Assembly (NCBI GenBank): GCA_018881555.1 | Contig: JACAXG010000132.1 | Span: 248,001 to 312,000, forward strand | Source of the DNA: Amblyornis subalaris | Taxonomy: Eukaryota > Chordata > Aves > Passeriformes > Ptilonorhynchidae | Reading direction: 5' to 3' | DNA length: 64,000 bases | Shown: piece by piece, positions 23,906-35,000 of the stretch | Layout: each line of letters opens with the position of its first letter | How positions within the stretch are numbered: the stretch's first letter is position 1 | Translations under genes and position numbers: made by a program | Notes under the pieces: model-generated | Seen by the model: the letters and a program-made list of their open reading frames with translations, nothing else | Told to the model about the DNA's origin: nothing | Database searches by the model: none

Positions 23906-26900
23906 GCATACCTCTGTGACTGATTTGTTTTGAGTTTCCAGTGTCTGTTTGCACTGACCTGATCATCAGTCCCACTGCCCTTCTCCGCTTCCTGTCTGAG
24001 CACAAATGGAGACAGTCAGCAGCAGCAATCTCACATCCTTTTGTATGAAAACCACTGAACACAATCTGTCCTGCCAGGGAAATCAGTGCTTTAAGTATGT
24101 GAGTAATCCACTGATTTCATAGGACTATCTCTGGATGGTTTTTTTAAGCCTGCTCTCGATGGCTGCGGCGACAGAAGGACACTGCCCCAAGCACACTCTT
24201 CAACGCTGCAGGCGAGTGCCAGGAGCTCCCCGTGGGCACTGCTGGCCCGTGCTGCAATTTGGGGAGCCCTGCTGTGCTGGGGCAGCGAGCTCCTGCCCCA
24301 CAGCTTTCGATCCAGCCGTTCCGAGCATTACGCATCCCTGGGAATACACTCAGAAACTACAGATGAGGTCATTCCCAAGAGTCCGCTTAGGTATTTGGGG
24401 CCCTTGACACTGAGAGGAGCTAAAATCTTATACTCTATGAATGGTTTTTAAAGGGAAAGTGGAGCTCTTTTTATAGTGCATTAGCTGTTTGCTAATCTTG
24501 AAGTGGTAAATTATTAACTCCTCTACAATTTGTTTATCCTTATTGTTAGATATTGCACTAATACACATTCTTCTGTCTTACTTGCTTCCTAAGAAGCTTT
24601 GGGAGTGACAGTTACTTATCAAAATCCAAAATGAAACTTTATTCATGAATTAATATTGTTTATGCATATTAACAAATTTGAGGCTGATTTCATTGCTGTG
24701 CTGTCCTTTCAAGCAATCCATCAAATATGAAAAGCAACAGTTGGCCCAAAAGGCCCTGAATTTGACTTGATGCTCTAAACTTCAAAACATTTGTCCAGGA
24801 AATTACACCACATGCTCCTCTGCGGGCCCTGAGCTAGAACAACAAGCACAGCATGCAAAGATACCTTGTCACTGAGGATGGGGGGTGACTCCAGCTTTGT
24901 CCTATGTTCACTTTGTGTTGGGGTAATGAAGAAGAAAGTAGAATCTTACCCTGNACTCCAGGATAGGTACAGAAAGACTTTTCCAGACTTATTGAATCAA
25001 TATGCGCATCCACCAGCCCATGACCTTACACTCCCATGCTCCTCTCCCCCAGGCAGTTGCACTGGGCTTCCTGCCTAGTGTGGTTTGGTGACAGCACACC
25101 CATGTCAGAGATGGCACTTTAGGTTCAAGTCACTGTTAATGTGCTGACAAAGAATCCCTACCTTGTTGTTCAACCAACATAAACCTTTTGCCTGAGTGTA
25201 GATGGTGCTGAGCCAATAAACGTGGGTTTCTTGATGCAAAAGGACGTGCTGTGCTCCAAATGCATCATCAGAATCACAGATTAGTGATGTCTTTTTTAAA
25301 ATGTGCTCTGAATATGAGTTTTTGCTTCCAAAAATAACTTTTATTTTGTTCATATTAGAAGAGCAGGATGTTCTTTCCTGTCCTGAAGGGATANGGAGGA
25401 AATGAGAACTATGGGGTTCTTATATGGTATGAGCTACTATTNTTCTGGACTAGTACTGTGAATCTTGATTTTTTTTCCCCAGGCTTAGCATTTTATTCCC
25501 TATGGACCTCATTTTGCATTCATTCATGCTGATGTTTCTCCAGTGAAGCTCTCTTTGATATCAAAGGAATTCCTCCATGTTTACAACCTCTCTCATCCTA
25601 AGGCAATAGGCATTAGAAGGGAGGCAACCTACTGAATTCAGTGCATGCTAAATGTCTCAATTCCCTTTTAGAACGAGATAAAGTCTGTTGAGAGACATGA
25701 GTGGGGGCAGAAAGCATCCTTTCCTGTACTCTGTGTTCAAGGAAAGAGACAGTGGTGTGGAGGAAATGGGAACGTAATGGACTGTACATTTGTATCCCAT
25801 TGTACTGAGGTCTGACAGGAAACACTTGGGGTTTGATTCAGGAAAAAGTAAATCCTATTCCTTTATAATGCTCCCATAACCCCAGTTATCCTGCAGTATT
25901 TGACTACATCCCTGTCTTTAATGTATATATTCTCACAGCTCTCTCCAGAAGACCANAAGGAAATCTGGCCACTGGGGAGCGGGGGAGGCATGGGAAGAGA
26001 TTTAACAGCATTTTCCATCCGATGGCCATCCTGACTGACAGCAAAAGGCCAGCAGCTCTCCACTTTTAAACCAAAGGGACTCCTAAGCAGCTGCCATTAT
26101 TGACTGCAATCATAAGCAGTTCCTCAAGTGAGGAAAGCTGCAAATACCAAACTTCGGGTAATTTCTGAGCAGCCTCTGCCAAGCCTGTGAGCGCTCTCTG
26201 TTGCCATTGGCCCTCACTGTAATGGGTAGATGGTTGCAGTGAGTTCCCCCCACACGTGCAGGGCCAGAAGCTCCTCAGAAGGCACTGGGGAATCCCTCGG
26301 TCTGAGGTTCACCCTGCAGCAACACGGAAAAGGTTCCAGCCNTCAGCATTTAGCAACTTTGTTCCTCGTGCAGCCCGCTGAAGCTGATGAGTTCTGTGGG
26401 ATCTGTGCCGGTCCCCGGAAGCGGCTTTGTCATTCCCAAGGGAGCCTGCCTCCCAGGGTCAGGGAGTTGTTACAGTCCTTTGTCCGTGGGGAACATGCAG
26501 TACCACCAGTGTTTGGCATTTTGGTGTACAGCTCACGAAGCTGCAAAGATTGCAGAAGAAACCAACCCCCCCACACGTGACCCAGAAGAGATGGATTGAG
26601 GACATAATGCCCTTGATTGAAAAGGGAGGCACCCAGGAAACCTTGTGGTATATATATATTTTTTTAACTAGAGCTAAAATAATTTGGCATGTGTGTCCCC
26701 TGAGCTGCTTCCTAAACCACAGCTGCATGAGGAATTATCTAGCTCTTAGCTGAAGTAACTTCTTAAAAAAAACCCCAACATGTAGGTCATTAAAGTGCGA
26801 ATAAAAAAAAAGTTGATGAATCTGAGCAGTGCTCTGATTATCTCTCTGTGGGGAATGAAGAACTCATTAACATGAGCTCCATGCCACTCCCTCCTTTCTC

Positions 26901-27600
26901 TGAGTTTGGCATGAAGCAAGGAAACAAATGTTTGTGGTTTGGCCAAGTTTCTAATGAGTAGCTCAGTGAGGTCCACTGATTAGACACGTGGCTTTACGGA
27001 GGGTGAAAAGGCTGCAGTACCCTGTAAAGTGGCCAAGAGTGGCAGAGCATTTCAGCTAGATGGGGTCCCTGAAAAGGAAACTCTTTACCTCTTGTGCGGA
27101 TTTTTTTCAATATATTTAGAGATGAATGTACACAGAGAGGGTTTCCTTGACAAGGCAGACAGAGAGCAACAGTGTGAGGTTCAGAGAGAGTAACAGAGCC
27201 AGATGTATGTCTGAGGACCCAAAAATCTCTCAAAAAATGCAGTATTGTTGCAGCTTACTATGGGTTTGGTTTCACTTGTTAAGTGAGGGTTTTTAAGGCT
27301 AAGCTACAAGCCAACCCCAAAAGAACAGTCCTGGCTATTATCTCCTCCCTGCTCTAGATGTTACCTGTTCTACTCCACAGAAGGGTGTCTGCACAGCAGC
27401 CCCCCAGGTACCACAGGAGCCTACAGGCAGCACAGGCAGAGATCTCCGTTTGCTGCATCATCTGCAGGAGCTGCAGCACAGATCTGTCTAACTAGAACTG
27501 GTCCAGGCCAGTGACTCTCCAGGAGCACCTGGCAGTTGTTTTGAACGAGGGAACAAAAGCTCCAGAACTAATGGGAGAAGTCTCTTCCGTGCAGGAAAGC

Positions 27601-27653
27601 TTCTTCTTGATCCTGCTTGTAATCCATTTGTAGGCTGAATCATGAGTACTTGT
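27601..27653 (+). repeat. Local dispersed repeat, copy 1
   Basis: A 53-bp segment containing CTTGATCCTGCTTGTAAT and CTGAATCA. It aligns without gaps to 28964-29016, with 44 of 53 positions identical by hand count. The pair is in the same orientation, about 1.36 kb apart. It is either a small old duplication or two fragments of an interspersed repeat I do not recognise. Confidence 0.6.
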
Positions 27654-28963
27654 CAGCTCCATAATCTTTCCAGGACTAAAGTAGAACTCATCTACATGCC
27701 CAGGAGAAGAAAACTCATCCTACAATAAACAGGAAAGGCATCTGCTGGGATAAGCAACTGCTGCCTCTGAAATTCAAATATCAGGGTGTGTGATCAATGT
27801 CACGCAGCACCTTAGCACTCAAATCAACCTCCTGAGACATCAAGTGTGTCCCCTGCTGTTGCAGACAATGCAGCGTATCATGATTTTAATAAACTACATC
27901 TCAAAAGCAGTGAGATTTTTCCATTCCCAATACCCCCTTGGAAAAGGCAGAATTTGATTGCTCTAATGGTTAACAACTCTCTTCTAGTTTCCAGCTGAAA
28001 TTTGTGTGTGGCCAGTTCATATTCAATTGCTCATGTGCCAGCACCATCTCTAGCTAAGCAGTTGTCTGGGCCAGAGCTCAGAGCCCAAGGAAAGTCTGGA
28101 TCCACCAATTTCATTCCAGTATCACCCTCACTTTCAACACCATACCTAAAGTTTGTAATTTCTTCGCCTTTTTGGCTTGAAAGTTTTTAAAACACAATAC
28201 AGCTGTAATTTTTTTCTAAAAGGAAACAATAAAGAGGGGATGAACATGGATGGAACAGTTCTACTAATTCTAGGAGTGTTAAACTGAATAAATATGCAAA
28301 CTGGAGAAAGCCAATTGCTTCAACCTTCATTGCACAGTCCATCTGTAGTTATATATTCTTCCTGTGCCCAAGGTAAGCTTTAATTTCCAACAGCCACCAG
28401 ATAGTTAGAAGTCCTGTATTAAATAACAGATGCTGTACCACCTCATCCCCTTATTAGTGGCCGGTACCTACAGGTTCCTGTGGCACTGGTCGGGTCAGGT
28501 GGAGCCATCTCAGTGCTGTGTATACATTTGCAAAGTTAAAACACGTTCTGCATCCTCTCCCTATTCAAATCAAATACCCCGTGGCTGGACAGTTTGGTGC
28601 CTCAGGCACTTTTTTCTCCAAGGACCTCTCTAGCTCCCAAGGGTCATTGCTCACCTTTCTGTGATGGACTTGTGGCTCCTACACTGATGTGGTGGCAGCA
28701 GCCAGCCGGGCTGGAGCCTGTTTGGCGACTCTGTAAGAAGAGGGTCCTGGCATGCAGTGCCTTCATCTTGCCCGTGCTCCAGCCCTGCTCATTTCCCCGT
28801 GACCACAGTCCTCGAGGGGCTCTTTAAAAGTGAGCAGTACCCAGAATTAAAAGGTTTTGTTCCTGAACCTAGCTGGAGTTAATGTGTGTAATTTTACACC
28901 TGTAAGCAAGTAGTGCTGCTTTCAAAGGGACCTTCTAAGGCTTTCAAGCGTATTTTAAAAAGT

Positions 28964-29016
28964 TTCTACTTGATCCTGCTTGTAATTCACTCCTAACCTG
29001 AATCAGGAGGACTTGT
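28964..29016 (+). repeat. Local dispersed repeat, copy 2
   Basis: Partner of the segment at 27601-27653, sharing CTTGATCCTGCTTGTAAT, CTGAATCA and a closing ACTTGT at identical spacing. It ends about 250 bp before the purine tract that precedes the putative ADD3 CpG island. Confidence 0.6.
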
Positions 29017-29266
29017 TGGACTTGAGGACTTTGGTGTTTTAGAAATAGTTAAAAATATAATTAAAATACAGACTTCTTTTTTTTGCGTATGAAGGAGAAC
29101 TATCACCCACTGCTTCTGTGACTTCAAACGTCTGGTCAGAACTGCTCAGGTGTGACCAAACCACCCCTGAAACTGAGCAACCAAGTAACTTTGGGTGGGG
29201 AACCAAGACAGGGATGATTTCAGCTGCAAAGCAGAACAACTGCTGAAAGCCAAAAAAACAAAAAAC

Positions 29267-29302
29267 AGGGGGGAAAAAAAAAAAAAGGAGAGAAAGAAAG
29301 GA
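29267..29302 (+). repeat. 36-nt uninterrupted purine tract
   Basis: AGGGGGG followed by 13 A and then GGAGAGAAAGAAAGGA gives 36 purines in a row, about 200 bp before the CpG island begins. Long A runs of this kind tend to exclude nucleosomes, which suits a promoter-upstream position; this role is inference. Confidence 0.8.
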
Positions 29303-29695
29303 CTGTGTTTGCCAAGATGACTTTAGCGTTTTGTGCAGCTTTTTTTAGCCAGGGCCGCTCTCGGCGCAAGCAGCTTCTCCTGAGCAGCACGAGCCATCTG
29401 GAGAAGCCGTCTGCCGTCTTTCAGCCCCAACAACTGTGTAAATCTCCCAAAAATTCNCTTCAAACCCAGGGTGGTGTTGTTGCTGTTGTTGTTTGTTTCG
29501 GGGGCGTGGGTTCTCTATTCGTTCTTCCCATTTACATCTCCCTTTATCCCGCGCTGTGCGCTGGGCACCGAGGAGTGCCTCTCCAGCGTCATGGCCCCGG
29601 AGGGATCGATGCTCCAGCCCCGCACTGCAGGTACCGCCGAGGCGCGGGGCGCGGGGCGGGAGACAACAATGGACGGCAGCCGGGGCGGAGGACAC

Positions 29696-29709
29696 CGGCG
29701 GTACCGCCG
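29696..29709. repeat. 14-bp perfect palindrome CGGCGGTACCGCCG
   Basis: A self-complementary 14-mer that overlaps the left arm of the larger inverted repeat. Its GGTACCGCCG part occurs once more about 70 bp upstream, near 29629. No known factor is assigned to it. Confidence 0.7.
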
Positions 29710-29782
29710 CCCCTCGGCCAAGTTGGAAGCCGTGGAAGGGCGGCGGAGAGCGGCCGTAATTCCAACTTGGCCGAGGGGCGGC
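29706..29782. repeat. Perfect 23-bp inverted repeat with 31-bp spacer
   Basis: Arms 29706-29728 and 29760-29782 are exact reverse complements over 23 bp; the core of the left arm reads CCCTCGGCCAAGTTGGAA. The spacer (29729-29759) is GC-rich and contains GGAAGGGCGGCGGAGAGCGG. It lies about 200 bp upstream of the candidate exon 1 donor. As RNA it would give a stable 23-bp stem if the transcript begins upstream of it. As DNA it could form a cruciform or be a pair of inverted binding sites. Confidence 0.85.
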
Positions 29783-29899
29783 CGGGGAACGGCGGCGGGC
29801 GAGCCCCCGCGCGCTGCCAGATAGTGAGCCACGGCGGGCGGGCGGGCGCGGGGGGAGGAGCCCAGGTGTCCCTTCCTGCCACATAGTGCGCCGCCCCTT

Positions 29900-29982
29900 T
29901 CCCCGCCCGCCCCGCGGTGGTGCTGGCGCTCCCGCCGCCGGCGCGGGGATGGACTGCAGCACAAAGGCGCGGGCCCGCTGAG
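29900..29982 (+). other. ADD3: Candidate ADD3 non-coding exon 1 (5' limit approximate)
   Basis: Within the CpG island, GCCCGCTGAG is followed at 29983 by GTAACG, a plausible splice donor. This would end a non-coding first exon, in keeping with mammalian ADD3, whose translation starts in a later exon. The transcription start is not visible, and the left limit given is only a working value. An ATG at 29949 upstream of the donor would be a short upstream frame rather than the adducin start. Other donor-like sites in the island cannot be excluded. Confidence 0.4.
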
Positions 29983-31986
29983 GTAACGCTCCCCGGGCTG
30001 CGGGCGCGCCGAGGGGGCCGGCGGGGGAGCGGGGGACCTCCCTTCCCGCCGGACGCGGGGCCGCGGCCGCCCCGCGGTCGGGGAAGGGGGGGCGGCGGCC
30101 GGAGGCCCCGAGCGCTCCCCGCGTTCCCGCGGCCGCCCCGGGGCTGCGGGGGGAGCGCGGGGCCGCGGCCGGCGGCGGGATGGGGCGGCGCGGGGGGAGC
30201 GCGGCCGCCGCGGGGCCGAGGGGGAACTTGCCCGCGGGCGTACGCCAGCTCTCCGCCGGGGGNGATGCTGCAGTGCCGTCCTTCTGCCTCGGCGCTGGGC
30301 TGGCGAGGAGGGACGCGGCTTTAAATAATGCGCCTCTGCTCCGAAACTCCGCTAATCAAATAAGACCTCGGGAGTAATTATTGTAACTACGGACTGTCCT
30401 TGCTCCATCGCAAGGCTCCGGACTCCCTGTGCGTCTCAGGAAACTTCTTAAAATTCCTGTTATTTCGGGGTTTTGTAGTCGCGCGCGGCTCCACCTTTGC
30501 CGCGGGTCGCGGCGCGGACAGCCCGAATGCGCTCTCCGGTGCAGGCACACGCATTCCGGTCACGGCAGCGGGACCCACCGGCGTGACCAGCATCAGCCCA
30601 GCGCCGCCGCTGCTGCGGGCTCGCCCTGGCCGCTCAGCCCCGTGCTCTGCTCGCAGTTTGGAATTATCTCCATTCTGTGCTTGTCTTAGCCAGGAGGAAA
30701 TTCAAGATTGCTGCCGTGAACTTTAGGACCCCAGAAGTGAGGATTTACGATGGGCCTTTTGGGAGTTTGTTCCTCGGATTTGGTCAGTTTTCGTCTCGCA
30801 TTGAAAAGCTTATTTAGGAATTCAGAGCGGAGTTATCAGTCAGTGTTTGCTGCAGACTTCGGGGCAGGCAGGGTCTGCATGGCTGAACGATGTGATTTTA
30901 GCAGGGAAGCCTTGGACTGGCTCTGTAAGAAGGGTAGAGAATGCCTCAAAACCAACAACCCGATCATGGAGGTGGGTTGCCTCTGTTTCTGTCTTCTCAG
31001 CATCATTATGTTATCCAGGCAGGTTGAGCCTGAATCTGCTGGTTTTCATTCACATGTCCTGGACTCGTGTCTCGAGGGTAGTGATGTGATACCAAGTGGA
31101 GGAAAAATGTGTAGGCTTGTGCCTCATCTGCGTGGTGCCACTATGTGGAGGAGTTAAGTTTTAAAACAAATAGATAAAATCAATGGCAATGAATATCTGG
31201 GCAAAAAACAAATGGCCAAGGGTTATAAAAGCATGAATGTATGGAATTGCTGAATTGCGTGGGAGAAGTTGATGCTGAAGTGAGCTCTGGTACCAGAGGA
31301 ATGAAGCTGACAAATGCGACCTCAGCCTTTAAAAGAGCGCTTTGGTGAGCCTGGGGCAGCTTCAGGCTGTCTCTCTTCTGGTCCGGTTGCTGATGACTGG
31401 AGTGAAGCACAGGTGTGGCAGATGAATGGCCCTGTGTGATCTGCAGNGAAGGGATGGTCGTGGCTTTTGGGGGGAGCGCTGCAAGACGGAGCAGGTTCTG
31501 CACGTGCCTGCTTTGACAGCAGATCTGCTGTGAAAGGCTCCCTTTTGCCTCCCTGCCAGGGTTTGCTTGGTACCAGGGAGTTCTCAGGACTGCACACCCG
31601 GTCGCTCAAGTGGCCTTGCTGGCTGGAAACTGTGTGTGAACAAAGTGTACAAACCTCCTTGGTGGCATCCAGTACTTGCAGGGAAAAAAAGTGTCAGACC
31701 CTGGGAACGGTGTGAGCTCTTTGGCCCTTATCAGATAAGCTCCTCAATGCTACTTTGGGTAAGAAGTGCATGTATTCCTCAATGAAACAAAATTATAATT
31801 GTGTGACTAATAGAGTATACCAGTTTTAACTTCAGATGTTGTCATGTTAACACTTTTAGTGTTACTTGCATTATTTTTCAGAAGACATTATTACTTGAGT
31901 CTAATTTTTGCTGGGAGAATGTGAAGTCCTAAGGAGGAAGGGGTAGGCTTCGGGGTTGAGTGTTTAATGATAGAGGTTAGTGCACA

Positions 31987-32006
31987 ATGATGATGATGAT
32001 GATGAT
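31987..32006. repeat. (ATG)n trinucleotide microsatellite
   Basis: Six to seven ATG/TGA units in a row in the putative intron. It is short and of no evident significance. Confidence 0.9.
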
Positions 32007-35000
32007 TAAGCACGTCTTTAATTCCTGACCAATAGATGGAGTGCTGCTATGCTTTAGGATATCTAGGGATTTAATGGTCTCTTGGTTAAATCAGTCATTA
32101 TCCTTGACTCTTGCCTGAGGATCGAGGCAGCTGACTTTATTTAAGGAAAAGGTGATTTTTAGAGTTGTGCATTCAGGCTGCCATGTACTACAATCACCTA
32201 ACCTAGAGGGGGTCCAGGTGGTGCCTCTCATGCCCCAGGCTTTGCACTGCTTGTAGAGTGGTTGGACTGGAGTGATCTGGGTGACTGGGGCTGTTTCACT
32301 GCCTGGGCCAGCAAGGTGTACTGCAGCCCTTGTGTCGCTGGTTATGAAATGAGCTGTTGGACAGGGCTGGCTGGACCGAGCTGGGCTCAGTGGAACTCTG
32401 CTGGAATGGTCCCTGTTGCATGTGATGTTAGAGGTGACATTGCACGCAGGGGCCGCCTGCTTTTGTTCAGCTTCACTTGTTACAGGCCAAATGACCTGGC
32501 ATAAGACTCCATTTCCTGTGAAAATCACGAGAAATTAACGTGTAAGAGATGAAAAATGAAAACTGTTTTAAGACAGGCCAACATTGGTTTGTTTCCTTTT
32601 GTAGGGGGAATGTTTTACGGATCAAGAACTGAACTGAAAAGAGGCAAAAGGCTGCTAGTCTTTCCCTTGTTAAAATCATTGCTGCTAGTTAAAACTGCAG
32701 TGCTGTCCTTGCCGCGCTGTGGATGGTGTTGGAATGATAATGCTTTAAAAAAACAATTTTAATTTAGGAGACTAACTTGTGTGACTTTGAGATGGTGCAT
32801 AAAATTGCCTTTGCTAGCTTTTTCTAAACTGGATATAAAATTTAGTTTCTTTAAAAAACATCCTCTAACTTTAGCAGCCATAGTAACCTCTGGCTATTAT
32901 TTCCCTTGTAAATCAATTTTGCATTTTCATAGTGCTGCTGTTTCAAAAACCAAGTCGGTCATTGTTTTGGTATTGACTTAGAAGAATGCAATCTATATTA
33001 TTTAGTAGCATTGCTTCCCGTTACATCACAGGCTTTTCTTCAAGCTATGTTTTGAACTGCCTGTTGCCATATGAGAGATGGTGGTAGATGGTGGTGTGGC
33101 TTCTGGTAGGGTTCTTGGGGGGTAGTTGTCTTTTGTGTAGTGTTTTTTGGCAGATGAAGATGAATAAAAGCTACTTGACCCTTAGGGAACAAGCAGTAAC
33201 TTACTCATTGTGTGTTAATATTAGCTCTGTTTGNCCACAGAGTCTGCTCTGCTTCTATATTAACTCTGAGTCACTTGACATGTGGGAAAACACTTTTGTT
33301 TCTTTTCTGTATTCAAGATAACACATGTCATTGTACATCCTCACAAATGGGATTTTGAGGGATTTCATTTAAAGATATCCTAGCAAGTACATGGCTATTC
33401 TGTGGATAATTTGTGGTCCAGATTATTAGTCAAGAGAAACAAATTTTAATTAATTGATTAGATAAGAAACTATATTCAGTTATGGCATGCTTTTAATCCA
33501 GGCTGGTGGCAGAGGGATGTCAGTTCAGACCTGTAGAGTAAACTGGAGAATGTTGACTACTAAAAAGTTCAGATTTTCTACAGATTCATTGAAAAGTTGG
33601 ATAATGGAAGAAAGCTTGAGAGCTTCAGACCTCAGTGGGAGGGTGATGGCTCCNGGTTGTTTTATTCCCCCCTGGATCTTTACAGTCTGGTGAATGTGAT
33701 GTAGGTATCTATTTAGTTAGGACTCTGGGAATGTATTAAACGTAATTTGTGTCTCATGGTAGTAACGTCTATTCTGCTTGACAAGGATGCAATCAGATGT
33801 TACAAAGTGCTAATTAGGGAAATATTCTAATAGCCTCATTCATTGTTCTAGTCTCTTAAACTGTCGTGATCTTGGCTGGGAAGAAACTCTTTTCTTGCCT
33901 TGTATTGTCTAACATGTTAAAATCCAAGTGGCACCAAAGCAGGAGGCATTTTTTGTGTGAGTCAGCAGGTTGAGGTGAGGATCAATAAATCACAGACTGG
34001 TGTGAGTGCTCAGGCTTCCTTTGTAGCATTTCACGTTGTGTTTTCTTGACCCACAGCAGCTAACAGCTGGTAAATCCCTTTTCCCTTGTGCAGCTGGAAC
34101 CTGCTGAAGTTACTCCTCCAGCTGAAGTACGTGGCAGTCCTCAATAGCACAGAGTTAACAACAGTTTGCTGCTGTTCCTATTGTTGCTGCACTGCCTTGA
34201 ACGAGTACCTGGCATTACTGGAAGCACTTCAGCCAAGAGCTGAACTGTGCTGTGTTGGCCAAACTAAGAAGATTCATTGAATTGCTTTGAAAATCTCTGT
34301 TTGTTGCCTTCATCTATACCTGTTATAGCTGATATCAAGCTCTTTTTTTGTTATTAATGCATATATTTAAGTGTTAAATGATATGGGGGGTTTGTTGTTT
34401 TGGTTTTGGTTGATTTTTTTCTTGTAGAAAACAAGCATCCCTGTGCATATCATCCATAGCTATTACACTAAACACAGCATAGTCTAGAGGCCAGCTGGAC
34501 CTGCATCTTCTGTTTGCAAATGCACAGTAAATGTCAGTNCTGGAAGGAGGGTACTTACCGTCCAACCTGCACGTGTTCCTCTGATGGTAAATTGAGTGCC
34601 AAATAGGAAAGCTTACTTACTGGGTAAAGCTTGCTTAACTGTTCAATACAGTCAAAACAAGGAAGGAAAAATATAATTTGAAATATATATTTCTCCCCCT
34701 ACAAATGTAGATTGGGTTGTTGGGTTTTTTTGACAGCTCTAGAAGTCTTGACAGAATGCTGTGGGAGCAGTTTGGTACTGAAGTTGTCTGTGTGATTCAA
34801 ATAAATAGTTTCTAGAGCAATGTAAATTATAAATTGGCTGGCTTCAGAGAGATTGCTGGTATTAATGTAAGTCATTTCATGTGATCCAGTATCCTAGTGC
34901 TTCCTTAACAACCCGTATGATGTTTTAGTCTTTATGGATGTATATACAAAAAACCTCTGTATTTATGAAGAGCATCACTAAGGCCACAAAGTCAAGTATT

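Larger units (their letters stand above)
23906..29266. other. Intergenic, right part: upstream of the putative ADD3 promoter
   Basis: About 5.4 kb with no supported gene. AT-rich sequence at 24420-24700 contains motifs such as TTATTCATGAATTAATA and ATGCATATTAACA that look like homeodomain/POU sites, but this is weak evidence. One copy of a diverged 53-bp repeat pair lies at 27601 and its partner at 28964. No retroelement was recognised. Confidence 0.5.
29490..30650. promoter_or_regulatory. ADD3: Large CpG island, putative ADD3 promoter
   Basis: The most CpG-dense part of the window: near-continuous GC-rich sequence from about 29490 to 30320, then a moderately CpG-rich shoulder to about 30650. 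Sp1-type GGGCGG/CCGCCC boxes are frequent and no TATA box is evident. It lies about 20 kb from the XPNPEP1 promoter and faces away from it. In mammals the gene divergent from XPNPEP1 is ADD3, so this is read as the ADD3 promoter. ADD3 encodes gamma-adducin, which caps actin filaments and helps recruit spectrin to them. The identity rests on synteny and is not confirmed by coding sequence. Open frames here in all phases are GC artefacts. A divergent antisense RNA, as annotated for human ADD3, is possible. Confidence 0.65.

Noticed and set aside
23634..24062. Repeat proteins (SLLFS or REEKR type) over the pentamer array
   Set aside because: They arise in any phase from a 5-bp repeat. There is no promoter, splice or conservation support, and an N breaks the register.
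25090..25135. A GGTTCAAGTC-like stretch suggestive of a tRNA T-arm
   Set aside because: No upstream A box, anticodon stem or acceptor stem can be matched around it.
29305..29964. Overlapping open frames of 80-205 codons on both strands across the large CpG island
   Set aside because: Stop codons are rare in GC-rich DNA in every phase. The peptides are Arg/Pro/Gly/Ala-rich, mutually overlapping and lack family similarity.
30750..31157. 135-codon frame containing MAERCDFSREALDWLCKKG
   Set aside because: I do not recognise this peptide, it is not the adducin N-terminus, and the only splice-like sites are weak. It is kept only as a low-interest exon-like segment.
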